From: Rhinopomastus cyanomelas
Lineage: Eukaryota > Chordata > Aves > Bucerotiformes > Rhinopomastidae
Assembly: GCA_013400115.1 (NCBI GenBank)
Contig: VXBP01003843.1
Span: forward strand, 124,001 to 188,000
Direction of reading: 5' to 3'
Length of the DNA: 64,000 nt
This document shows positions 19,991 to 32,700 of this stretch, piece by piece (the stretch's first letter is position 1; each line of letters begins with the position of its first letter). The notes beneath the pieces were generated by a model. The model saw only the letters and a program-made list of their open reading frames with translations. It was not told the origin of the DNA and made no database searches. The translations under genes and the position numbers were made by a program.

Positions 19991-20700
19991 ATGCCGCCAG
20001 GGCTGAGACCCGCGCAAGACTTATACTCCGAGGGGCCGCTCCGGGCCGAGTCGTCTCGGACCATCCCAGCTCCAGCAGCAGAAAGGGAGGTGACTGTGGC
20101 CGCCGGCGGGTGCCTGAGCGCGCCCATTCTCAGCGCGGGGGGGACGCATTCCACCCCGCTCTCCTCACCCGCCTCAGGGAACGTGGTTCCTCCCATCACG
20201 TGGGCTCCGCCGGCGGAGGCGGCGCGCATGCGTGGTCTCGAGGTGGCCCGGGCTCACGCCCTCTTTCTGCGTCCGGCGCGCCCGCGTGGGTCGGTCATGG
20301 CGGCGCTTCTGGGCTCGGCAGGGCCTCTGCGGGCGCTGTGCGCGCGCCTCCGCCTCCTTCGCGCGCCTTGCGCTGCCGCACGGCCCATGGTCCCCTCCCT
20401 CCCAAGGTGAGACACTCGCGCGCGGGGCCCCTGCTGGAGCCGCGCTGGGGCTGAGGAAGGTGGCGGCGGCGGCGGCGGCGGTGGTCCCTGCGCCCAAGGG
20501 CACCGCGCTATGGTCCGCACCGATACCCGCTCCGCTGCCCGCAGCCCCCTACTGACCCCCTCACAGCCCCGGGGCTGTCGGAAGGAGGGAGCTGGGCGGC
20601 CACATGTGTGAGCTGCAGGTCAAAGGCCGCGGGGAGCCCCGCTGCCCTTCGGGAGGGGTTGGTGAAGGCTAGATCCCGCTCTCTGTCAGGCTTTTAAAGA
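19990..20700 (+). promoter_or_regulatory. LRPPRC: LRPPRC CpG-island promoter
   Basis: A CpG- and GC-dense island covers exon 1 and the start of intron 1. Recognisable sites are CACGTG (20197-20202, USF/E-box), GCGCATGCGT (20224-20233, NRF1-like) and ATGGCGGC at the initiator ATG (20297-20304, YY1-like). NRF1 and YY1 sites are typical of nuclear genes for mitochondrial proteins. The transcription start is not determined. Confidence 0.7.
20297..20406 (+). CDS. LRPPRC: LRPPRC exon 1 (coding part)
   Basis: Starts at the ATG in GGTCATGGCGGCGCTTCTG, matching the conserved MAALL start of the family. It encodes 36 residues rich in A, L and R with no acidic residue: the mitochondrial targeting sequence. 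Donor CAAG|GTGAGA, ending in phase 2. The frame is open upstream, but this ATG fits the family and the YY1-type context. Confidence 0.85.
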
Positions 20701-23700
20701 CGTTCTGTGCGTGAAGAGCAGTGTTTTCAGTAGGGCCCTGCTGGAGGGAGGCGGTGAAGAGAGGAGCTGGGGAAAGACCCAGCCGAGATAGGCTGTGATT
20801 GGACTTGAAGGACTGAGTAAGCTATTGAGCTCAGAAAGTGCTCTATGCAAAAGTAATCTGGGTCTGACAACTGGCTTTTGGTTCAGGTTTAAAATGGTAA
20901 TTTGTGAGTGAAGTGCAATGAAGCTGCACTAAATTCCGGAGACTGCAAAGCTGTAGCTGGCATAGTAGGGGAAAGGGAGGGAAACCTAGTTGTAAGTAAA
21001 TAACAAGGAATAATCCAGTAGTTTGCAGAGTTTGCTGTAGAAATGGGTGAATGGCTGTTTCCATGCGCTTGGACGAGTTGCTTTAGCATTGAAGGCAATA
21101 AAGTCAGTTCAGAGGCAATTTTGAGACTTCAGTTACAATAGTGGTTACAGGAAAGTTGCAGATCTCTTAATTTCTCCAGATATGTTTGTGCTCCTGTTCA
21201 GTTTAGAAAGAATAAAATATTGAGTATTTCTTTTTTCCAAATGTTTTGCCTCCAAATGAAATGGAGATGAAAAGTTAACCACTAAATAGTACGTGATTCT
21301 GTGTTGGGATTGCAGAAGTACAGTTATTAACCTTTACTCTTTAGGCAGCATCTTCTTATTCCCTCCCATGTCCATGTCTCTCTTTCTAAGCTTACAAATG
21401 AGAAAGTTTGTACTGTCCTAGTAGTTCAATATAATTAATATTACTAATGAGATGGATTAGATCCAGTTGCTTTTCCTCTTGGAGAGTGGGATGAGATAGA
21501 TGAATCTTCAATCTTGAACTTGGTTTTTTGTGAGTAAATGCCATGACAAGCAGAATAATCCTCTCTGTATTTTATACATACTGCTTTTGTTAGGAGTGGG
21601 ATAATTGCACTTTTGTGATGTTTCATGTTTAGCAGTGGCTCATTAGTGTTCCCAAGCCTGTTGTACATCATCTTACACTTCCTTAGTTGTTGCAAATGCA
21701 CAACTTTCTCTGGTCTATATTGAATTTCCTCTTGTTTTCAGAACTGTAAGTAACCAAGATGACTCTGTAGTTTGAGGCTCTTGCAAGAGGTTCCCTTTGC
21801 TATGATGTCATCCACATCTCATCAAAATTACTATTTATTGACTACGAGACCTGTGTTATGTATAATGAGAAGTTTTATGTAAATGTTAAATGTCTCCTTT
21901 GGTGTTTACACCCAGGAGGGCTCAATTTAGTGTCTTACTGGATTTTACTGTGTCTAGTGATTTCTGTTTAGGGGAAATGCCCTGTCTCTGCTTATATGAA
22001 GGAAGGAATTACTCAGGGAACATTATCCTCTTGGAATTACTTCTAGTGAGAGATGGCATTGACAGTAGCAAAAAAAGAGCTTGACAGCATTAAATGGTAT
22101 TTGAGTTTCTTCTTCCAGGTTCCTCTGATTTTAGCCACTCCTACTGACTGGCTCAGTTGGTAGAGCAGGAGACTCTGAATTCCTGGGGTCATGGGTTTGA
22201 GCCCCATGTAGGACATCTTGAGAGAGTACTGTAGGCTTACCCTGCTCCAGCAGAGGGGGGTTGGACTTAGATGATCTTTCGAGGTCCCTTCCGACCTCTA
22301 ACATTCTGTGATGTTGTGATTCTTTCTTTTCTGGTTCATTCTGGTGGTTTTTTGGACACGTTGAGCTGAATAAAGTGGGAGCTGGACCAAAGGAGTCATG
22401 TCTGCTCATAGCATGGATGGGTATATGCTTTGCTGGATAAAACCCTGACTCAATGGCCAGACCCAGAGAGTGGTAGTGAATGGAGTTAAAAACACTTGGT
22501 TGCTGATGACAAGTGATGTCCTCAGAGCTCAGTACTGGAGCCTGCTCTCTTTGATATTTTTATCAGTGATGTGAATGAGGGGGTCAAGTGCACCCTCATC
22601 AGTCTGTAAACAGCATATTGGACAGGAATGGTATATTCTTGAGGTTAGGGAGGCCTTGCATAGGGCTCTGTTCAAGTTGGGTTGGTGGAGCAAGGCCAGT
22701 TGTGTGAGGTTAAACAAGACCAAGTACTGGATTCTGTGCTTGGGTGACATCAACCTTCTGCAGTAGCTGAAAGGTACCTGGAGATGTTGTTTGACAGTAG
22801 TTAGAGATGAGCCGGCATGTACCTGAATTGCCAAGAAGGTTAACAGTGTCCTGTCTTGCGTCAGCAGTAGGATGGCTGGCAGGACCAGGTAAGGATCATT
22901 CCCCTGCACTGGGCGTTCGTGGGGCTGCACCTCAAATTCTGGGTTGAGTTCTGGGCTCCTCACTGCCAGAAGGACACTGAGGGTCTGGAACATGTCTAGA
23001 GAAGGGCAGCACAGCTGGAAAAGGGTCTGGAGCACAGTTACTCTGAGGAGTGGCTGAGGGAAGTGTCCAGTGATGAAACCGTTCTCAGAATTGTAATCCC
23101 TCTCTTTCTGTTTGTTTTCATTTGAGCAGAAACGTTACCTACCCAGTGAGGTTCCTTACGGTTGCACCTCAACAGGAGGGAAGTGCTAAAGAAGAACCGG
23201 TTTCAGAAATTCAAGCCAGACGGACCTTGCCATTTGACTGGGCATTCAACAGACTGAATACCTCTGTCAGAAAAACTGGCCGCATCCCTAAGTCACTTCT
23301 ACTGAAAATCTTCCATGAGATATGCAAAACAGGTAAGGTGCTTCCCATTAAAATAAAATAAAAACAAAGTTGGAAGTTGTAGTAGTCATCAAACCAAGAA
23401 AACACATTGGAAGAGTTCTATTTTATCAGCTGCGTGTGCTTCTGAAGAGACTTAGAATGTTATTTTGCTTTAAATGCACACATTTACTTTTTCAGTTTTG
23501 TCTTTGGAAATTTGAGTCTTGTAAAATGTTGTGTACTGTAAGAAATCACATTGCCTGGCTTATTGTGGATTTTTAATCTGGTAATATTACACATCCATTA
23601 TGTATCTGTATTGTGCACTCTGAACAAAGATCTTGTCTGTCTGTTGTACACCATAGATTTTTAAAATGTCTGTAGTAACATGTGCTGTCCTTAAGAAGTT

Positions 23701-26700
23701 ATTTATTTTAAAACATAACTATGCAGGGAAATGTGGGGACGATCATCACATTTTCTTGTTCCGAGGTTGCTGTGTTTATTTAAGATGAGAAAGCTTTATT
23801 TTATTGAATAACCCAAAAATCACCAGCTGATACATTGTTCATTCCGACAGGTTCCATACCCCTTTGGCTAAGGGCAGGCTAAGTAATATTTTCAAGCCAG
23901 GTACTGAGATTGATGAGGTTTGGTGCTGATTTGCAAATATCCCCACTGACTCATCCTAAATATAGTGTTTTCCTTTGGCTCTGCATGTATTTGCAAAAAA
24001 ACCCCAAGTCCATGTGTAGAACTTCACTTCCCCATTTGCAGTTTGTACCTGCTCACTCTGTCTTTTAACATTTCTCAACTTTTCTCATTACTGCTTTTTT
24101 TTTGCCACGCTGCCCATATTTCTTCCCAGATGCATTTACTCTATGTCAAGAACTTTGCTGCTGGAGAATTTTACAATAGTTATGTAGATTTGCTGATCCT
24201 TTTTGGTACCTGAAGATGTAGTTCTAGACAGTATGTAGTTTTCTGCTGCTGAGGTGTTTTTTTCACTTGATTTTGTCATTGTTTTGTAGCTGTTTATACA
24301 GCTGTGCATAGTTAAAAATACTTAGTGTCATCAGCAGCTGCACATACCTCTGCTGGAAACAGCTCTTGCCTCTGTGCTGGGCTGTACATTATTTGGAGTT
24401 GCTGGCATGATGATTTGGAAGTCGTTTGCAAAGCAGTAGTGATGCTTTCAACTTCATGTCATTTTGGGAGTCTTGACTTTCTTAAGTCTGCCTGTTTGTC
24501 CCTGAGACAGAAAAACTTGGAGGTTTTTTTTCATCATTTATGTTGCAGGTGAACATTTATCTTGCTTCTTGCTAAATGAAATGACTCCTGAAGTATACTT
24601 GTCTCTGTGACAAGAAAGGGACAGACAACATTTCTTTTTTGTTGTTTTTCTTTACAGGATGATGCATTTTGAAGGAACTAGTTTCTGTTAGAAATCGCCA
24701 AGCTTGCATATAAAAATATGATTGGAAAAGATTTTGTCTTCACTTTATTGGTTAATTTGTGATAAATTCTGCAGCTCAGCCTTGCTTTATCTCAAGAGCA
24801 GTAGTGAAATCCGAGAAAGACGAGTTTACAGTTCCTTTTTGGACAGTTTACATTTGCTTTTCTGGAGCTAATACAGAAGTCAGAGCTGGTTCTGCAGCAC
24901 TGTTGCAGTTTCCTTCAGTGTTCATAAATTACCTCATTCATTTTATTTTATTTGAGCATGGGCAGAAGGGGAAATGGGCATTTAAATATGGAATGTGCCT
25001 GAACACCAGTTTTTGAATAGTAAGGGGATCGGGATGAAGTAATTTGCCTTTTTGAAAGCTACATGCCTGTTAGGGTGCAGTGATGTGTGGGTCTTGGATT
25101 GGGACATTTAAAGTACTTGATCAATTGAGTTTACTCAGTTACTGAGTAGCTGTTTTGTGTTATAGTTTTGAAAATTTCTACTCAGCTGAGCTCACCAATA
25201 AATGGGTGATCAAGAATCTTTTTTCATGATAGCTCGTAGTAGTATTGTTTAATCACTTGGGTATCCTGTTAAGTAAAAATCTTTAGTCTTGGAGAAAATT
25301 CTATTCTATATGAAGTGCTCAAATATTTCAGGGGCTCAGACTTGAAATGTTTTTTCCTCTAACATTAAATACATCATAACTATTAATGAAATTTCTTTCA
25401 CTTGCAGGGTCTCCGGGAAGTAACCAGACCTTGCTTTTGCTGCGAAGCTGCGGTGCTCTTTTACCAGAAGTACTGGCATCTGAAAGGACAGAACTAGCCC
25501 ACATGATATGGGAAAAGATGAAGGAAATGGGTATGTTGGTTTTGTTCGTCCCTCATGCAAGATCACCTGTTTGCTTTGATTACTTTCTTTGTCAGAGGAG
25601 GCTTGGTTGTGCTTTAATAGTGTTTTAGTGTTGTAACAGCAAATACTACTGAATATCTCGTTCACTAAGTTTTACTATTCAGGTGAGACCTTTATTCTGG
25701 GAGCTGTAGTGACATCTAGGGGTGCGAATATCTACATATGTTAGATTTTGGTTTTCTGTAAGATGCTTAAATTGAGCTTTTGCTTCATTTTGATTTTTAC
25801 AAGACTGCATTTTACTGTTCTGTTAAGTGTTAACTTGGTATCTGGTGGGCTCAATATTCCTAGTGCTACCAGCAACTTCATCAGACAATTTTATCCTTTT
25901 TGTTTTGTTTGTCAGATGTCTGTAGAAGTTGTGTGGGTGAATTATTTGTGGTAGTAATATTGCTGAAGCTGTAAAATAAATGCCAAGACTGGAGTAGCAT
26001 ACACATAAGCGCTGATGTTACTGTGTTCTGTTTTGGTCTTTTATAAGCACATGCTGTTAAATAATGTCTCATACATCAAAGATGGATTAAAGGACTCTGA
26101 TAAGATATCAAGTTCATACAGAATAAAGTCAATTTGAAGTTAATTGCTTGAGAAAGCTGTACAATCATGTTGCATTTAGAGAATCTACATACTCTGTGTT
26201 TGGGTTGTTTCCTTAGGTGCTGTGTATGATACAAGCCATTACAATGCTTTACTCCAAGTCTACCTTCAGAATGAGCACAAATTTTCTCCAATGGAATTCC
26301 TGGCCAGGATGGAAGAAGCTAATGTGCAGCCCAATCGGGTGGGTACCCTTGTACGATCATTGTTAATAGTAGTATCCGTTCATTAGATGGAAATCGATAT
26401 CTTTCTTGTTTTCTCTAGGTTACGTACCAAAGGTTGATTGCTGCTTACTGCAATGAGGGTGACATAGAAGGAGCGAGGTATTCTTTGCCATTTATGTTTC
26501 TTAGATTCTCTTCCACTGATGTTATAACCTGATTTCACTCTAATTCTTGTAAAATGAGCAAAGCAAAGACAGGGTTTAAGTGTATTTTAATCAAGCACCA
26601 AACAGCAGCTTATTAGAGACAACTGGAACCTACATAAGCTAAATAAAACTCATAGACCAGTGTGTTCAAGTAAAATTGTGGTCAGGTTGCTCACAAAATA

Positions 26701-29700
26701 ACTCGTTTTGGTGCTGACTCTAGAAAAGACAAAATGTGTGGTGGTGGTGATGTAGTGCATGTGTAAGCAAGTGGAAAGGCATTTGAGAGCAAAGTGGGTT
26801 AAGGACCACATAGTAATTCTGAGTTTTGTTGTTATGAGGGGCTTGCTGGATACATGCATAGCAATTTCAGGAAGCTGAGTGGCAACAGTGTGAATCCTGG
26901 GCACCCAGCAGATAAAGGCCCACCCTGCTGTCACATCTCCGTATTTCCAAGTGGCATATGCAATAAACAACCACATAATGGGCATATTGTTTAACATCCC
27001 TAAATGTAATTGCTCAGTGGCATCTAGATGTGGTTTGATGGTACAGTACTTGTCCAGCAGAGCAGTCATAGCTCAGTAGTTTCTTTACAAAGAAAAAAAA
27101 AATCTCTAATTATTAATTTTCTTGTGTTTTGCAGTAAGATTCTTGGATTTATGAAAAGCAAAGATCTCCCAATCACTGAAGCAGTATTCAGTAGCCTTGT
27201 GAAAGGTCATGCAAGATCGGGGTAATAATTTAATACCTTTTTAAACATTTTTTTACTGCAGAATAAAGTGATACCGTATAGAGAAATTATGTACTGCAGG
27301 GTAGTGTGATGGTTTGAAGAATAATGTAGAGAAAACTCCTTTATACAATTTTGAAGCAATACAGGGCTATTTAACAAGGGAAGTATCTTGTGTCTGAAAG
27401 TCCTGAATTTCTAGATAAAATGCTTCGTTGTTGTGTTGAAATTTACATGACTCCATTTTGAACTTTTTCAGCATTGAAAGTGTTTTCAATAATGCAATAA
27501 TTGAAAGATTTGCTTTTAGGTAAGCAAATCCTAAAAGGTTTAAGTGTCTCTATGCTTGTTTCAGCCTTTGATTCCGATTCCAATTAAATTAGTGCAGAAA
27601 TGTGAAAATCATTATAAATGTTATTGCGATTAAATCTGCTGAGAATTTTTTGTTTTGAATTCTTTTAGAGATATGAAGAGTGCAGAAAATACCCTTTCAG
27701 TTATGAGAATGGCTGGTGTTGAACCGGGTCCAGACACATATTTGTCATTGCTGAATGTCTATGCTGAAAACGGTGATGCTGATAGCATCAAGAAGGTAAC
27801 AGAAGGCTCAATTTAAGTACAAGTTGCTTGATATTTTGCCCAATGTGACTTTGCAATGTTTTCTATTTACGCAGGAGGAATAATCGTGAATGTTATAACT
27901 TGCTTACTCCTACTCTGTAGGAACTAAACAGATTTTTTTTTTACAGTTAACAGAAAATATTTGTTATTTTTTCTTTCACTCTGAAAAGTGTTTGCCAGCG
28001 ATTTAATAATTCAATGTAATTTATTAAAGACCCTAATAGAGGAATTTATGTATCTATTTTTGGAAGAAATAGAAGTAAACCTTAATTACTCTGCCGCCAT
28101 TGAAGCCACAAAATATCTCCAGTATAATTGATTTTTTTTTGAGAGTTCATACTAACAACTTAGGTGTTCATCAAGTGCGGGTAAGATAATGATGTGTAGC
28201 TGGTTTTTTTGAAGTATTCTCTTTTTAAAAAAAATCTAATACTTGGACAAGAATGGGGAAAGAAAATTGTTTTGAGTTTAATAAAAGGTGCAGAGGACTA
28301 AATCAAGGAAGAGGATGTAGGAAGTATAATATTACTCAGTGATTTAGGAATGAAACAAATCTTAATCAACCCACCTTCTTCCAAGCACTAATAAAAGATT
28401 TAATTAGTTATTCTCATGTTTTGAATGTCATTCACTATGGAAATACCTCTGGTGTTTTCATATATTATTAGAGAGAAACTCTTACATCCTTTCTCTCTGT
28501 CCCTTTTACTCTTTGCCTTATAAAGGTGCTTGAGGCCCTCACTGGTTATTTCTGCCATTTTTTGTGTATCTAAATCAGTGGTTTTATGAAAGGGGGAAGA
28601 AATGGCGATTTAAAAACAATTGTTTTTGTTTTTATGTATCCTGTTTTGAGTCACTTTAAAGTTTATAAGAGTTGAATTTATTCTGCTTAACAGACCGTAG
28701 AAGAGATTGAGAAGACTGAAGGGTACCTTATGGATAGGATTTTGATGCAGGTGATTTTTAGCCTTGCCAAGGCTGGATATCCTCAGTACATCAAAGATAT
28801 TCAAGAACGTATACGTTTTGAAAGAGAACTAATTCCAGGTATGCCCTTGGTTTTACTGCAGCACTGCTCTGCTTCATAGGGTAGAAGGAAAGCATTTCCT
28901 TTTTGTTTTAGTTTTTCAACAATAGCTAATGTTACCAAACCCAGATGATTCAGGAATTCTTAAGAGAAAATAGTATTTTTTTAAAATTCTTTTGTGGATG
29001 AATTTATGCTGATTTAGATAATGTTCAGTAACATTTAAATCTAAACTAATATTAACAGTTCACATATAAAAATTTATTGATTCTTTTAGCTTCTGATATA
29101 AACTCAGATATTACAGGAAGGCAGGAAGTGTGAAATCAAATCACACTTGTAATTCCTGTTGGGACAACTCTTTTCGAATAGTGTAAAGGAGACTAAACCC
29201 TGAATGTAGTTTTCTTTATATGCAGTTAAGGTCACTTTATCCCAGTGTGCTTCAAAAAATATGCAAAACACTATCACTCCTAGCTTTTGTTCATGTCAGT
29301 AGTTCAATGTGAAAGGAGTTACGTGCGTTGTTGTAACTCTGTTCCCTCTTTTACAATCGCCAGATGCAATGAACCTCTGTTTGACTCTGATAACTCATGG
29401 CTTCGAAGATATAAGTTTCCGCATTTTGAAATGTTTCAGTCATTTCTCACAGGATAATATGGACCGGGGTAGCTTCTTCTTGCAGCACTGTGTGAACAGA
29501 GACATGGTATGCAGAACACTAACAGCTCTTAATAGACTAGTAGCAGTATGTTTAGTTCGGTTTGTTTAGCTGTTGATTTAGTTGTTACGCAATGTGAAGA
29601 TGAAAGGCAGTAGATGTGTTTCACAGTTCTTAAAGAATAAAAGAACAATATTAATGATCCATACAAATTTGTTTAGTAAATTGAAAATCACAAAGGAATC

Positions 29701-32700
29701 ATGTTTGGCATATGTAGTAACTATTTCCTAAACAATAGAGGAATCTGATATTTGAAAAGCTGTACTAATATTTTAAATTTGTTGCAGCCTGTGAGTAAGC
29801 TGAAGCAATACTGTAATGAGTTAAAAGAAGCAAAAATGCACTCGGCACCATTGCCATTCGTTTTGCGTTGTGCTTTGGAGGCTAACAGATCAGGTACTCT
29901 GCTTATTTGGTTGTTTTATATGTGCTTATTTAAAGTACCTGGTCACTCTTTAATGATCTTGTGAATGTTTTCAGCCTTGGCCATTGATATAATGAAGATG
30001 ATGAAAGAGGAAGGCTTGCCACTCCGACCTCACTATTGTTGGCCACTGCTGGTTGGCTTCCAGAAAGAGAATAATACTAAAGGTCAGTTATCTGGCAAAT
30101 GCTGCTCAAATCTCCATTAAAACACTGCTCTGAGGTTCAGGAGGTTCCTGAAGGACAGCGAAGAGTTTGTGGCCTATCTTACTTTGTTGCAGTTTTTCCT
30201 TCAGAAAAGCATTGTTTAAAACCTCTTTTCTTACCTAACCATGGTACAGTTCTCCCAATTGGAAGTCTGGCTTTGCATGAACAGATGTGAGTGTTTCCAT
30301 GTATCTGATTAACTCTTTCTTTCTGTCTTCCACTGGTTCTTCCTGCTGCTCATTACCCTTTGCAAAGTGTTTACTCCTGAAGCAACTCAAATCTGAGAAG
30401 ATTTTAGAAGTGAGGTTATGTTATGATCCCTCTCTTGGACTGCAAACCCAATCCTTTTTTTTTTTCAAGCCATCTTCTTACCTACTTGAGAAGCCAAACC
30501 TGATTTTCCTAATAGCAATAAAAACTGCAGGAGAGCATATGTTGCTGGGTTTGTGAGCCTGACCTGACAGCATACTGACTGAAGGACAGAAATGCTCAAT
30601 CTTTGGGATTCTTAAGTAGGTTTAAGCATTTAACATGCTTTCCCCTGTTACACATGGGGGTGCCTCTGGGATATGAATAAGAATTGGACAAATACTAAAC
30701 TTTTAGAGTACAGTATCTAATTCTTTGGTTTGCATTACTGGTGAATCAGAAAGAATGGTATTGTAAAAAATGCCTTTAACAGAAGTACCTTCCCCCTTGG
30801 GGAAACAGAAAACTGTCTTTTTCATCTTATCTCACAGTATAATGTGCTTTAGAATGAGATGCAGAGTTGTCAGTGTGACACTGGGTGACAAACAAAATGC
30901 ACCAACAAAAAAAAAGTGCTTTTAGCAGACTCTTTGAAAATTAGCACTTTTATCTTAAATACACAGTTGCATTCCAGTTTGGAAGAAATGCTGGAACAAG
31001 TATTCCCTAACTGTTTCTGGCTATAAAAATGCCTCCAGTCTATTTCAAAAAGCCTTTCTGAAAGCAATATTCAGTTTTTATTAACTCTTTAGGCTCTGTT
31101 CATGCGAGACTACTTCCCAAGTTCATCTTCTCTCAGGTTTTGAAATGCTGGAAAGGTCTATATTTTAAAAGTCTAGCGAGAATGTTTTAGTCGGGTCCTT
31201 TGTGACTTCCTTGAAGTACAGTATTGTCAAAAATCATCAAAAATTAAAGTCAGTGCCATCCTACTCAAGGTGGATGCTGCCTACTGGAAAAACCTTTCTG
31301 TTGCTCCATGGAAATCTTCACCTCACTAACACAATTGGAAGAGACATCAGAAGTATTTTTAGTTTTAGACTTGACTCCCAAAACTGAAGCAATATCTGAC
31401 CATTGAGAGAAACTCAAGTTTTCGTATCTCCCTTGGTCTTCAGCAATGTCAGAGGTTGCTTTAGTTTGGGCTCCTGCTATAGAAATCGCCTGTGCTTCGG
31501 CTGGAGTTCCTGCTGGAAGTCGTGAAGGCAAATTGTGAAGAAAATGGATGAAGAAACCTTCCATTCTGGCTTTCCTTACATCTAGGCAGCCTTTCTTTTT
31601 CTATCTGCAGAGGCATTGGGTACATAAACTTCTCTAAGGCTACATGTCGATTTGCAAACACTTTTTTGTAATGTGGAACGTAGTCTCTGAGTTTGAATCA
31701 CCAAGTGGAAATGTTATTGCTGTGTGTTCCTACAAAAGTCAGTGCTTTTGCAATTTTTAGTATATAGGAGATGATATCTGAGGAATTTCTTGTGCATTAA
31801 GAATCAGGAGAGCTGTTCCTGCTGCAGTGGAGCAGGTTGTCTTGTTCTTCTCTGTGTGCAAGCTGAACTCACATTTTTTGAAATTTAGGAATAAAATATG
31901 TGAATAAGTGAGGTACACTATCTAAAACCAAACGTGATTGAAGGGCAGTAAATGGAAGGAGGAAAACCCACCCACACTGAAATGGTTTCACAGAAATAAT
32001 AGAGCAAAAAATAATGCTGCAGTGAGAACCTGAAGGTGACAGCAGGTAGTGAATTAGCAGAATAAGGCTTTCTAGCAGCAAAAAAAGAATTCTCCAGAGT
32101 GTAAATGCTTGGCATAACGTATTGTTATATTTTGGTGTAGCTAAGGCTGCAAATGGAAAAGAACTATTAATAATCTGAGAGGATGCAGAGAATGGACTGA
32201 AAAAATCACTTAAGAGCATGAAATACAAGCAATAACCTGTGGAGTCAAAATGTATGAATCAGTATCTATAATGTCACCCAAACAATTCTACAACAAGCAG
32301 CAACATTTAATTGTAAGTTCATCTACTATTTATCACAACAAAACCTGACAATGGATATCAAAGACAATTCATGGAGTTCTGTATTATGGAACTGAGTTTG
32401 AAAGAAAAGTAGCAATGAAGTGACAGAATGGAGTGAAATTGAGCAAGGCCAGCTGTAAATACACCATAGAGAACACAATCATTCTAAAGTAACTAACAGC
32501 TTTTCTCAGCTGTTCTACACAGGCAGATCATTTCAGGTAGGGCAAATAAAGGCAATAAAGACTTGTCTGGAGAGGAAGTAATTTCATTAGTGTGTCATAG
32601 CAGAACTTTTCTAGCAAAGAACTTTTTCAGTGCATCTGAAATGAACAGCACAGCAAAAATATGCTACGTATTTCAAACGAGTTATTTTTTCATTCCCTTA

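Noticed and set aside
22142..22214. Functional tRNA-Lys gene
   Set aside because: A and B boxes are good but the acceptor stem does not pair, and the sequence continues into a CR1 tail; a SINE head is the better reading.
26650..27069. 139-codon minus-strand open frame in LRPPRC intron 5
   Set aside because: No domain, start context, splice sites or repeat family recognised; open by chance is the simplest reading, though a protein search would be worthwhile.
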